Shown here: piece after piece, positions 55,215 to 62,613 of the stretch | Numbering within the stretch: the stretch's first letter is position 1 | Layout: the number at the start of each line of letters is the position of its first letter | From: Nocardia anaemiae NBRC 100462 | GTDB lineage: Bacteria; Actinomycetota; Actinomycetes; Mycobacteriales; Mycobacteriaceae | Length of the DNA: 64,000 bases | Direction of reading: 5' to 3' | Assembly: GCF_001612725.1 (NCBI RefSeq) | Contig: NZ_BDAZ01000017.1 | Coordinates: 1 to 64,000 of the forward strand | Translations under genes and position numbers: made by a program | Notes under the pieces: model-generated | Databases searched by the model: none | Told to the model about the DNA's origin: nothing | The model's input: only the letters and a program-made list of their open reading frames with translations

Positions 55215-55244
55215 AGGCCCTCCAGCGAAACCGCTGGAGGGCCT
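55215..55244 (+). terminator. Terminator after DUF5302 gene
   Basis: A perfect 13-bp stem around AAAC (55215-55227 and 55232-55244), followed by TT. Confidence 0.8.
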
Positions 55245-55482
55245 TTGCGTATCGCCAAACCCCTCGCTGCCCACAAGTACAGCTCGAATCCCATGCGCGA
55301 CAGCCCGCAGATGAACCTGCCACTCCACCAGTCCGAGCGGTCTCACCAGCGAGAAAACATCACACCCACGCAGAATCACCCCATGCTCCGAAGCAAACTC
55401 CGAGCCGAACGAGCTCGAAGGCGAAGCCCTCCCGGAAGTCCCGGTCTGGGCCCTCGAGGCGGGCCGGTCTGTGCAATCCAGA
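55245..55482. other. Gene-free flank of the minisatellite
   Basis: I see no gene. An open minus-strand frame (55360-55842) exists only because the 24-bp repeat is a multiple of three and lacks stops. Confidence 0.5.
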
Positions 55483-55650
55483 CAGGCCGGTCTGGGCTAC
55501 TTCGGACAGGCCGGTCTGGGCTACTTCGGACAGGCCGGTCTGGGCTACTTCGGACAGGCCGGTCTGGGCTACTTCGGACAGGCCGGTCTGGGCTACTTCG
55601 GACAGGCCGGTCTGGGCTACTTCGGACAGGCCGATCTGGGCTACTTCGGA
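55483..55650. repeat. 24-bp tandem repeat, seven copies
   Basis: Seven head-to-tail 24-bp units begin CAGGCCGGTCTGGGC and end TACTTCGGA. Six are identical and the last differs by one base (GGTC to GATC). All six frames are open through it; plus-strand reading gives QAGLGYFG octads and minus-strand reading gives LSEVAQTG octads, but no convincing gene contains it. Confidence 0.95.
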
Positions 55651-55790
55651 CAGGACCGGGATCAACTCACAACAAACTGAGGAACCAATCCCCCCAAGAA
55701 CCACGCAGCACCACGGAAACAGGGCCACACCCCACAGCGGCACCCTGACCTGCTGTTCCGGGGCGAAGCCTCCGGCCACCCTCGGGGGTC

Positions 55791-55835
55791 CGGGGGCAAA
55801 GCCCCCGGGTGGGGGTGTGGGGGTTTCACCCCCAC
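55791..55835. repeat. G/C-rich double hairpin
   Basis: CGGGGGC-AAA-GCCCCCG (55791-55807) is followed by GTGGGGGT-TTC-ACCCCCAC (55817-55835). Similar G/C hairpin strings recur between genes in this group; it may be a dispersed repeat or a backup terminator for the tRNA operon. Confidence 0.55.
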
Positions 55836-55855
55836 AAAACAATGCGAAAACGAGA

Positions 55856-55886
55856 AAGGCTCACGCTCTGTGTGAGCATGAGCCTT
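55856..55886 (-). terminator. Terminator of the tRNA-Gln/tRNA-Glu unit
   Basis: AAGGCTCA and TGAGCCTT (55856-55863, 55879-55886) close a stem that continues with GCTC/GAGC after one mismatch. On the minus strand it starts 10 nt past the tRNA-Glu end and is followed by TTTCTCGTTTT. Confidence 0.75.
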
Positions 55887-55896
55887 GCACTCGTTG

Positions 55897-55969
55897 TAGC
55901 CCCGACGGGATTCGAACCCGCGCTACCGCCTTGAGAGGGCGGCGTCCTAGGCCGCTAGACGACGGGGCC
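55897..55969 (-). tRNA. tRNA-Glu (CTC)
   Basis: A 73-nt cloverleaf. The anticodon stem CCGCC/GGCGG encloses loop CTCTCAA with anticodon CTC, and the T arm reads GCGGGTTCGAATCCCGT. The acceptor stem pairs GGCCCCG with CGGGGCT. CCA is not encoded. It lies 154 bp downstream of tRNA-Gln on the same strand. Confidence 0.93.
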
Positions 55970-56123
55970 AGGACTCGATCTCCCACATTTCAGTGGGTGA
56001 TCTTTCCGGTTGATCTTTCGATCAGTGGAAGCTCGGTTAGCTTAGCCGACCGAAGCTCGGCGACCAAATCGCCGGATGCTGAACAACTTTCGGTCGCGCG
56101 CCGAGAGAAGAACAACATTTCCG

Positions 56124-56195
56124 CTGGGGTACCAGGACTCGAACCTAGAATGGCTGAACCAGAATCAGCTGTGTTGCCAATTACACCATACCCCA
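56124..56195 (-). tRNA. tRNA-Gln (CTG)
   Basis: A 72-nt cloverleaf. Stem GCTGA/TCAGC encloses loop TTCTGGT with anticodon CTG; T arm CTAGGTTCGAGTCCTGG; acceptor TGGGGTA/TACCCCA. CCA is not encoded. It follows gltX by about 134 bp on the same strand. Confidence 0.93.
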
Positions 56196-56329
56196 ATGAC
56201 CAGGACGTTCGACCTCGTGTCCGGCTGACCCGAGGCCCTGTTCCGAGCCGAGAAGTAGAGTACCAAACCGCATACGGTCTACTACAAATCGGCTGGTCAA
56301 CGCCCTGTTTTTCGGTCCCAACGGAAATT

Positions 56330-57802
56330 TCAGGCCGGTGCCGTCCAGTTCCGCGCCGAGCGCAGCCGGGCCAGGCTCGTCTCGCGGCCGAGCAGCTCCA
56401 GCGATTCGTACAACGGCGGGCTGATATGCGAACCCGTCACTGCCACTCGCACTGGTGCGAACGCCTTGCGCGGTTTGAGCCCCAGATCATCGATGAGAGC
56501 CGTTTTGAGCGCATCCTCGATAGCGGGGGTGGTCCAGGCGGTCAGCGGCTCCAGTGCGGCAATGGCGGCATCCAATACCGACGTGGCTTCGGATCCGAGG
56601 TTTTTCGCCCCCGCCGCCGGATCAATCGCGAACTCTTCCGCGGGCGCGAACAAGAAACGCAGCAGATCCCACGCGTCGGCCAACACCACGATCCGGGTCT
56701 GCACCAGTTCGGCGGCCGCGGCGAACAACTTGTCGTCGATGTCGGCGCCGATGCGGCCGTGTTCGGTGAGGAACTCACGCAAGCGGTGCGCGAAATCACC
56801 CGGCTCCAGCAATCGGATGTGTTCGGCGTTGAGCGCGTCCGCCTTCTTCTGATCGAAACGGGCCGGATTCGAATTCACTTTCGAGATATCGAAGGCCGCC
56901 ACCATCTCCGCCATCGAGAAAACATCGCGATCTTCCGCGATGCCCCAGCCGAGTAGCGCCAGGTAATTCAGCAAACCCTCCGGGATGAATCCCCTATCCC
57001 GATGGACGAACAGATTCGACTCCGGATCGCGCTTGGACAACTTCTTGTTGCCCTGCCCCATCACGAACGGCAGATGACCGAACTCCGGAGTGAACTCCGC
57101 GACGCCGATCCGGCGCATAGCCGCATAGAGCGCGATTTGACGTGGAGTGGACGAGAGAATGTCCTCACCGCGCAACACATGGGTGATCTTCATCAATGCG
57201 TCGTCGACCGGGTTAACCAGCGTATAGAGCGGATCGCCATTACCGCGAGTGAGTGCGAAATCGGGCACGGTACCCGCTTTGAAGGTGGTTTCGCCGCGCA
57301 CGAGATCGTGCCAGGTGATGTCTTCATCGGGCATTCGCAGTCGGATTACCGCCGGGCGTCCGGCCGCGCGATGTGCCGCGATTTCACCGGGGGTGAGATC
57401 ACGGTCGTAGTTGTCGTAGCCGAGTTTCGGATCGCGGCCGGCGGCGCGATGGCGCGCCTCGACTTCCTCGGGCGTGGAGAAGGATTCATACGCTTCACCG
57501 GCCGCCAGCAAATTCCGCACGACCTCCATATGCAGCTCGCGTCGCTGCGATTGCCGATAGGGCGCATAGGGCCCGCCGACTTCCGGCCCTTCGTCCCAGG
57601 TGAGGCCGAGCCAGCGCAGCGCGTCCAGGATCGCACCATAGGATTCTTCGGAATCGCGTGCGGCATCGGTATCTTCGATGCGAAAGACGAACTTGCCGCC
57701 GGTGTGGCGGGCGTACGCCCAATTGAACAGCGCCGTCCGGATCAGGCCGACATGCGGCGTTCCGGTCGGTGACGGGCAGAAGCGGACCCGTACTTCAGTC
57801 AT
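56330..57802 (-). CDS. gltX: Glutamyl-tRNA synthetase
   Basis: A 490-residue class I synthetase. The HIGH-type motif is [19 protein letters not shown] and the KMSKS-type motif is GNKKLSKRD. Actinobacteria lack glutaminyl-tRNA synthetase, so GltX is expected to charge both tRNA-Glu and tRNA-Gln, the latter being corrected by GatCAB. Both tRNA genes lie directly downstream. The start is ATG 57802 ([14 protein letters not shown]), 14 nt after the upstream stop; the longer frame from 57832 would overlap that gene. Confidence 0.96.
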   Translation of the reverse strand: MTEVRVRFCPSPTGTPHVGLIRTALFNWAYARHTGGKFVFRIEDTDAARDSEESYGAILDALRWLGLTWDEGPEVGGPYAPYRQSQRRELHMEVVRNLLAAGEAYESFSTPEEVEARHRAAGRDPKLGYDNYDRDLTPGEIAAHRAAGRPAVIRLRMPDEDITWHDLVRGETTFKAGTVPDFALTRGNGDPLYTLVNPVDDALMKITHVLRGEDILSSTPRQIALYAAMRRIGVAEFTPEFGHLPFVMGQGNKKLSKRDPESNLFVHRDRGFIPEGLLNYLALLGWGIAEDRDVFSMAEMVAAFDISKVNSNPARFDQKKADALNAEHIRLLEPGDFAHRLREFLTEHGRIGADIDDKLFAAAAELVQTRIVVLADAWDLLRFLFAPAEEFAIDPAAGAKNLGSEATSVLDAAIAALEPLTAWTTPAIEDALKTALIDDLGLKPRKAFAPVRVAVTGSHISPPLYESLELLGRETSLARLRSARNWTAPA

Positions 57803-57815
57803 GGCTCTCTTTCGA

Positions 57816-58589
57816 CTAGCGCTTGGCGGCAACAGGATTGGTGAGGGTTCCGATGCCCTCGACGGTCACGGAGACGTTCTGCCCGGCCCGCAATGGTCCG
57901 ACGCCCTCCGGGGTGCCGGTCAGCAGCACGTCGCCGGGCAGCAGTGTCATCACCGTAGTCACCCATTCGATGAACTTCGGAATATCGTGCAGCAGAAGCG
58001 AAGTGCGGCTGCGCTGGCGAACCTCGCCGTCGACTTCGGTGACGATCTCCAGATCCGAAGGGTCGAGCGAGGTTTCGATCCACGGGCCGAGCGGGCAGAA
58101 GGTGTCGTAGCCCTTACCCCGGGTCCACTGGCCGTCGTGCTTCTGCTGATCACGCGCGGTCACATCGTTGGCGACGGTGTAACCGAGCACCACATCGAGC
58201 GCGCGGGCGGCGGGTACATCCTTGCACGGACGGCCGATGACGATCGCCAGCTCGCCCTCGTAGTCGACCTGGGATGAGCTGGGCGGCAATACGATCGACG
58301 CGTTCGGGCCGATGATCGAGGTGCTCGGCTTCATGAAGATCACCGGATCCGCCGGTGCGACCCCGCCCATTTCGGCCGCGTGCGCGGCGTAGTTCTTGCC
58401 GATGCAGACCACCTTGCTGGCCAGAATCGGCGCGAGCAGGCGCACATCGGCCAGCGGCCAACTCCGCCCGGTGAATGTCGGAGTACCGAACGGATGTTCC
58501 GCGATCTCCTTGGCGACGCTCTCGCTCCCCTCCCCTTCGATGCTGACGAAAGCGACTCCATCGGGACTGGCGATTCGACCTAGACGCAT
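57816..58589 (-). CDS. Fumarylacetoacetate hydrolase-family protein
   Basis: A 257-residue FAH-fold enzyme. [15 protein letters not shown] and the metal-ligand segment [14 protein letters not shown] are intact, with [15 protein letters not shown] near the end. Members hydrolyse, decarboxylate or isomerise keto acids; the substrate is not known. ATG 58589 stands 7 nt after TAGACT on the minus strand (58602-58597) with no ribosome site, so it is leaderless. gltX follows 13 nt after the stop, as in mycobacteria. Confidence 0.92.
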   Translation of the reverse strand: MRLGRIASPDGVAFVSIEGEGSESVAKEIAEHPFGTPTFTGRSWPLADVRLLAPILASKVVCIGKNYAAHAAEMGGVAPADPVIFMKPSTSIIGPNASIVLPPSSSQVDYEGELAIVIGRPCKDVPAARALDVVLGYTVANDVTARDQQKHDGQWTRGKGYDTFCPLGPWIETSLDPSDLEIVTEVDGEVRQRSRTSLLLHDIPKFIEWVTTVMTLLPGDVLLTGTPEGVGPLRAGQNVSVTVEGIGTLTNPVAAKR

Positions 58590-58755
58590 GCACCGCAGTC
58601 TATCGACCGCCCTCGACCTGCTCGAACGCGCCCGACCGAGCGGTCCGGAACCGCGCGCGGCGGCGGGTTCCGCAACTCGCGCTGTGAGCTGTTCGACAGC
58701 ACCACAGCCGAATCCGCTCGCCCACTGGGTGTACCGTGAGACTCGATGTTCACAC

Positions 58756-58769
58756 AATGAGAACTCATT
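58756..58769. promoter_or_regulatory. 14-bp perfect palindrome before the MFS gene
   Basis: AATGAGAACTCATT lies 30 bp before ATG 58800 and partly overlaps the spacer of a possible promoter (TTCACA at 58749). It is a candidate operator for a dimeric regulator. Confidence 0.5.
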
Positions 58770-58799
58770 CCCACATTTTGAGATTTCGAGGTGAGGCCG

Positions 58800-59981
58800 A
58801 TGGCTACGACCGTGACGCAGATGCGCGAGATCCGCCGGTGGTCCATGCTCGGCCTCGGCGTGTTCGCACAGGCCTCCAGCGCCGTCTTCATCCATGGGGT
58901 GCCATTCCTACTGCCCGCGCTGACGGCTGATGACATGCCGCTGGCCACCGCGGGACTGCTGGTGGCCATGCCGACTGTCGGGCTGGTGTGCACGCTGATC
59001 GCCTGGGGTTATGTCGTGGACCGGATCGGCGAGCACAAGGTGCTGGTCGGCGGACCGCTGCTGATGTTCGGCGCGGGCATCGCGGCGGCTACCGTCTCCG
59101 ATCACGTGCTGCTCGGCGCATTGCTGTTCCTGGGCGGCGTCGGCGCGGCGAGTACGAATGGCGCCAGCGGCCGAGTGATCGTCGGATGGTTCCCGCCGCA
59201 GCGGCGCGGACTGGCCATGGGCATTCGACAGACCGCACAGCCCATCGGCGTCGGCATCGGCGCGTTCAGCATTCCCGCCGTCGCGGCCGCGCACGGTGTC
59301 TCGGCGGCCATTCTGGTGCCCGCCGTGATGGCGGGTGTGGCCGCCCTGGGGTGCCTGATCGGAATCATCGATCCGCCACGGCCCGCGGGCGCGGCGGCGG
59401 ATCGGGCCAACCCGTATCGCGGTGATTCCACGCTCTGGCGCATCCATGCGGTGTCGGTGCTGCTGTGCATTCCCCAAGGGACCGTATGGACTTTCGCATT
59501 ATTGTGGTTGCACGATGACGTTGGCTGGTCGCTGCCCGTGGCGGGTGCTCTGGTGACCGGAACCCAATTCCTCGGCGCCCTAGGAAGAATCGGCGCGGGC
59601 GCATGGTCCGATCGCGTCGGCAGCCGACTGGGACCACTGCGTATCGTCGCCGTCGCCGCCGTAATCTCCATGGCCGCCTTGGCTTTTGCCGCGTGGACGC
59701 ATGCGTGGTGGGCGGCGATCCCGCTGCTGATCGCCGCGTCGGTCATCACGGTTTCCGATAACGGTTTGGCCTTCACGGCGGTCGCCGAGATCGCCGGACC
59801 GTTCTGGAGTGGACGCGGATTAGGTATCCAGAACACCGGCCAGAACCTCGCAATGGCGGCTATACCACCGGTTTTCGGCGCGCTGATCACCGCGAGCGGA
59901 TTTTCCGCCGCGTATCTTTTGGCCGCCCTGCTGGCCATGGCAGCGGTTCCGCTGGTCCCCGCTGATCGACGAACCGAATAA
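58800..59981 (+). CDS. MFS transporter
   Basis: A 393-residue major-facilitator protein with about 12 helices. The helix 2-3 loop motif GYVVDRIGEHKVLVGG and its second-half counterpart GAGAWSDRVGSRLGPLR mark both halves. It corresponds to Rv2994 in place. The substrate is unknown. The start is ATG 58800 with GAGG upstream; GTG 58791 is an alternative. Confidence 0.9.
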   Translation: MATTVTQMREIRRWSMLGLGVFAQASSAVFIHGVPFLLPALTADDMPLATAGLLVAMPTVGLVCTLIAWGYVVDRIGEHKVLVGGPLLMFGAGIAAATVSDHVLLGALLFLGGVGAASTNGASGRVIVGWFPPQRRGLAMGIRQTAQPIGVGIGAFSIPAVAAAHGVSAAILVPAVMAGVAALGCLIGIIDPPRPAGAAADRANPYRGDSTLWRIHAVSVLLCIPQGTVWTFALLWLHDDVGWSLPVAGALVTGTQFLGALGRIGAGAWSDRVGSRLGPLRIVAVAAVISMAALAFAAWTHAWWAAIPLLIAASVITVSDNGLAFTAVAEIAGPFWSGRGLGIQNTGQNLAMAAIPPVFGALITASGFSAAYLLAALLAMAAVPLVPADRRTE

Positions 59982-59998
59982 CGGCTCCTTGGGAATTC

Positions 59999-60028
59999 GC
60001 GCCCGTTCCGGTTCGCCGGAGCGGGCGC
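59999..60028 (+). terminator. Terminator after the MFS gene
   Basis: A 13-bp stem with one G-T pair and a TTCG loop (59999-60011, 60016-60028), 17 nt after the stop. Between it and 60245 I see no gene. Confidence 0.75.
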
Positions 60029-60210
60029 GATGCAAGTGCGCCAGACACTCGCGGCCACCTCCTCATGCGAACCGGAACTCAGCGCGGGCACCGCAGGGCG
60101 ATGGCCGCGGACTCGACGGTCGACTGTCCTCATAAACCTCGAGACGCGATCGCCCCGCCTGCTGACACTGCCCGGCAAGATCACCTACGCACCAGGACGT
60201 AAACCTGGCC

Positions 60211-60239
60211 TTGACAAGCACAGGATGTCAAGCCACGCT
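60211..60239 (+). promoter_or_regulatory. Promoter of the HTH/proline-rich gene
   Basis: A perfect -35 TTGACA at 60211-60216 and CACGCT at 60234-60239 with a 17-bp spacer; ATG 60246 follows 6 nt later, so the mRNA is likely leaderless. Confidence 0.55.
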
Positions 60240-60245
60240 TTACAC

Positions 60246-60725
60246 ATGTCCGAAGAAGAGCAGCGCGTCGACCCGCGGGATGAGCGGGCGATGCTGGGAA
60301 AGTTGTTGTCCGCCAATGCGGAACTGGTCGTGGGTGTGCTACGCCCGGAGGAGGGCAAGCCCAGCGTGCCGGTACTTGCCGCGCTCACCGCGACCCGAAA
60401 TCTCAGTCGACTCGTCGACGACATCCTGCACACCCTGGCCCGGCAGGCCCGCGAAGAAGGCCACACCTGGGCTGAAATCGGCGATCTCCTCGGCACCTCC
60501 CGCCAAGCGGCCTTCCAACGTTTCAGCGGCCCGATGCCTCCGATGGGCCCCCTCCCGACACCGCCCGCTCCCCCGACACCACCTGTTGTTCCCCCGGCTC
60601 CACCCGGATTCCTCACCCCGCCAGCAGGTTTCCGCACGCCGCCGCACATGCCCATGCCACCCGGCCCGCCCCCGATGCCCACCCCACCCGACATGCCGAA
60701 GCCCCCCAACCCACCAGGCCGGTGA
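60246..60725 (+). CDS. HTH protein with a Pro-rich tail
   Basis: A 159-residue protein. Residues 1-95 are helical and include the HTH-like segment HTWAEIGDLLGTSRQAAFQR; the remaining 60 residues are mostly Pro, Met, Gly and Thr (PMPPMGPLPTPPAPPTPP). The N-terminal part (RDERAMLGKLLSANAELVVG) recurs in actinobacterial proteins of unknown role, as far as I recall. The start is placed at ATG 60246 from the promoter 6 nt upstream. Confidence 0.75.
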   Translation: MSEEEQRVDPRDERAMLGKLLSANAELVVGVLRPEEGKPSVPVLAALTATRNLSRLVDDILHTLARQAREEGHTWAEIGDLLGTSRQAAFQRFSGPMPPMGPLPTPPAPPTPPVVPPAPPGFLTPPAGFRTPPHMPMPPGPPPMPTPPDMPKPPNPPGR

Positions 60726-60752
60726 TCGGCGCACCGGCCGAGCGCGAATAGG

Positions 60753-61334
60753 TCAGATCTCGATCAAGGCGGCCGGATCGAAACTCACCCGGAACGGTGG
60801 ATCGGCGGTGATCGCCGCGGTGAAAACGGTTCCCGCCGTCACCACTGGACGGGCGCGAAAGGCGCCGTCCGCGAGCAGCATTCGGTGGATCCGGACCTCC
60901 GGATGGTGCTCGACTATCCAGTACTGCGGAATCTCGATGGCCGCGTACTCGTGCACCTTCCTGACCCGATCGGTGCGTTCGCTGCCATCGCCCGGCGCGA
61001 TGACTTCCACGGCGAGCAGCACCTGGGTACCCGGGATCAGCCTCGGTGTTTCGGCGATAATCGCAGCCCGCGCAACATCTCTCGGGATCACCACGATATC
61101 CGGCTTGCGAATGCCGCTGGGCGTGTTGACTTCCCAACCACCACCGACGAATACGTGCACCGCGGCCACACCGGCCGCGATATCGATGAGTCGCCCGAGC
61201 CGCTGCACCACGAAATCGTGACGCGCGCCGCCCGCGATCGCGATCAACCATCCGTCCTCGAGCTCGAAACCCTTACCGCCGTCCGGCAATCTGCGCAGAT
61301 CCGCATGGGTGTACGGTCCTCGACGCTCGGTCAT
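60753..61334 (-). CDS. Uma2-family (DUF820) restriction-endonuclease-like protein
   Basis: A 193-residue PD-(D/E)xK-type protein. RKPDIVVIP supplies the Asp and LLAVEVIAPG the ExK-like position (Glu with the Lys replaced or displaced: E-V-I-A-P-G), followed by RKVHEYAAIEIPQYWIVE. The family is widespread in actinobacteria and cyanobacteria, and its biological role is unclear. It lies between the convergent HTH gene and leuB. Confidence 0.85.
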   Translation of the reverse strand: MTERRGPYTHADLRRLPDGGKGFELEDGWLIAIAGGARHDFVVQRLGRLIDIAAGVAAVHVFVGGGWEVNTPSGIRKPDIVVIPRDVARAAIIAETPRLIPGTQVLLAVEVIAPGDGSERTDRVRKVHEYAAIEIPQYWIVEHHPEVRIHRMLLADGAFRARPVVTAGTVFTAAITADPPFRVSFDPAALIEI

Positions 61335-61364
61335 CGGACTGCCTCACGTTCCTGCGAATCGAAA

Positions 61365-61396
61365 GGCCCGCGCACGAACTCGCTCGGGCGCGGGCC
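61365..61396 (-). terminator. leuB terminator
   Basis: GGCCCGCGC and GCGCGGGCC (61365-61373, 61388-61396) form a 9-bp stem 17 nt after the leuB stop; TTT follows on the minus strand. Confidence 0.6.
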
Positions 61397-61412
61397 ACAA
61401 CGGGAGAACACC

Positions 61413-62420
61413 TCAGACCGCCGCGGCGATCCGATCTCCGATCTCGACGGTCGAGGCCGCATCGGTGCGCGACGCGAGATCCTTGGCGACCGCCGCTTCG
61501 ATGCGGGCGGCGCCTTCGGTATTTCCGAGATGGTTGAGCAGCAACGAGACCGACAGAATCGCGGCGGTCGGATCGGCCTTGGACTGGCCGGCGATATCGG
61601 GGGCACTGCCGTGCACCGGCTCGAACATGCTCGGGTTGGCGCCGGAGGCATCGATATTGCCGCTGGCCGCCAGGCCGATTCCACCGCTGACGGCGGCCGC
61701 GAGGTCTGTGATGATGTCGCCGAAGAGGTTGTCGGTGACGATCACATCGAAGCGGCCAGGATCATTGACCATGTGGATAGTTGCGGCGTCGATGTGCTGG
61801 TAGGCGGTCTGCACCTCGGGGAACTCCGCCGCGACCTCGTTCACCGTGCGCTGCCACAGCGAACCGGCGAAGGTCAGCACATTGTTCTTGTGCACCAGGG
61901 TGAGGTGCTTGCGCCGGGCCTGCGCCTTCGCGAAGGCGTAGCGGACCACGCGCTCGATGCCGAAGCGGGTGTTGGTGCTGACCTCGGTGGCGACCTCGTG
62001 CGGTGTCTCGACTCGGATCGCGCCGCCGGTGCCGGTGTACGGCCCCTCGGTGCCCTCGCGCACAACCACGAAGTCGATATCCGGATTGCCCGCGAGCGGA
62101 CTGGTCACGCCCGGGTACAGCTTGGACGGACGCAGGTTCACGTGGTGATCCAGCGCGAACCGGGTGCGCAGCAGCAGTCCGCGTTCGAGCACGCCGCTGG
62201 GCACCGACGGATCGCCGATCGCACCGAGCAGGATCGCATCGTGCTGCTTCAGCTCGGGCAGCACCGAATCCGGCAGGATCTCGCCGGTCGCGTGGTAACG
62301 CCGCGCACCCAGGTCGTATTCGGTCTTCTCGACCCCCGGCTGCACCACGTCGAGCACCTTGAGCGCCTCCGCGATGACCTCGGGTCCGATCCCATCACCA
62401 GCGATAACAGCAAGCTTCAT
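61413..62420 (-). CDS. leuB: 3-isopropylmalate dehydrogenase
   Basis: A 335-residue beta-decarboxylating dehydrogenase of leucine synthesis. [20 protein letters not shown] opens the protein; [27 protein letters not shown] and [14 protein letters not shown] are the family motifs. It belongs to the short, actinobacterial-type LeuB. ATG 62420 is the start; GGAG is about 10 nt upstream. It lies downstream of serA and separate from leuCD. Confidence 0.97.
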   Translation of the reverse strand: MKLAVIAGDGIGPEVIAEALKVLDVVQPGVEKTEYDLGARRYHATGEILPDSVLPELKQHDAILLGAIGDPSVPSGVLERGLLLRTRFALDHHVNLRPSKLYPGVTSPLAGNPDIDFVVVREGTEGPYTGTGGAIRVETPHEVATEVSTNTRFGIERVVRYAFAKAQARRKHLTLVHKNNVLTFAGSLWQRTVNEVAAEFPEVQTAYQHIDAATIHMVNDPGRFDVIVTDNLFGDIITDLAAAVSGGIGLAASGNIDASGANPSMFEPVHGSAPDIAGQSKADPTAAILSVSLLLNHLGNTEGAARIEAAVAKDLASRTDAASTVEIGDRIAAAV

Positions 62421-62494
62421 AACAACAAGGCTCCGTTCAGTATTGCCGACCGCCACCGTACTTCGTCTCGCACCGCACCCAGCTGTCGGGCATC

Positions 62495-62521
62495 CAGTGC
62501 GTTTTCGCATCCAGCGCACTG
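62495..62521 (-). promoter_or_regulatory. Inverted repeat in the leuB leader
   Basis: CAGTGCG and CGCACTG (62495-62501, 62515-62521) flank 13 nt, 75 bp before the leuB start. GCATCCAG also repeats directly here. It may be an operator or mRNA structure. Confidence 0.4.
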
Positions 62522-62573
62522 TTCGCCCGGCAATCTCATGCGCGGCGTGACATGTCATACCGGGCACATGTGA

Positions 62574-62606
62574 CGGCGCCGCGCACGGTGGACGTGCGCG
62601 GCGCCG
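62574..62606 (-). terminator. Hairpin after serA
   Basis: A perfect 14-bp GC-rich stem with a 5-nt loop (62574-62587, 62593-62606), 8 nt after the serA stop. No T run follows. Confidence 0.65.
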
Positions 62607-62613
62607 GTAATGG

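Noticed and set aside
55360..55842. 160-codon minus-strand frame containing LSEVAQTG octads
   Set aside because: The frame is open only because the tandem unit is a multiple of three and stop-free; it has no good start signal, and it overlaps hairpin repeats.
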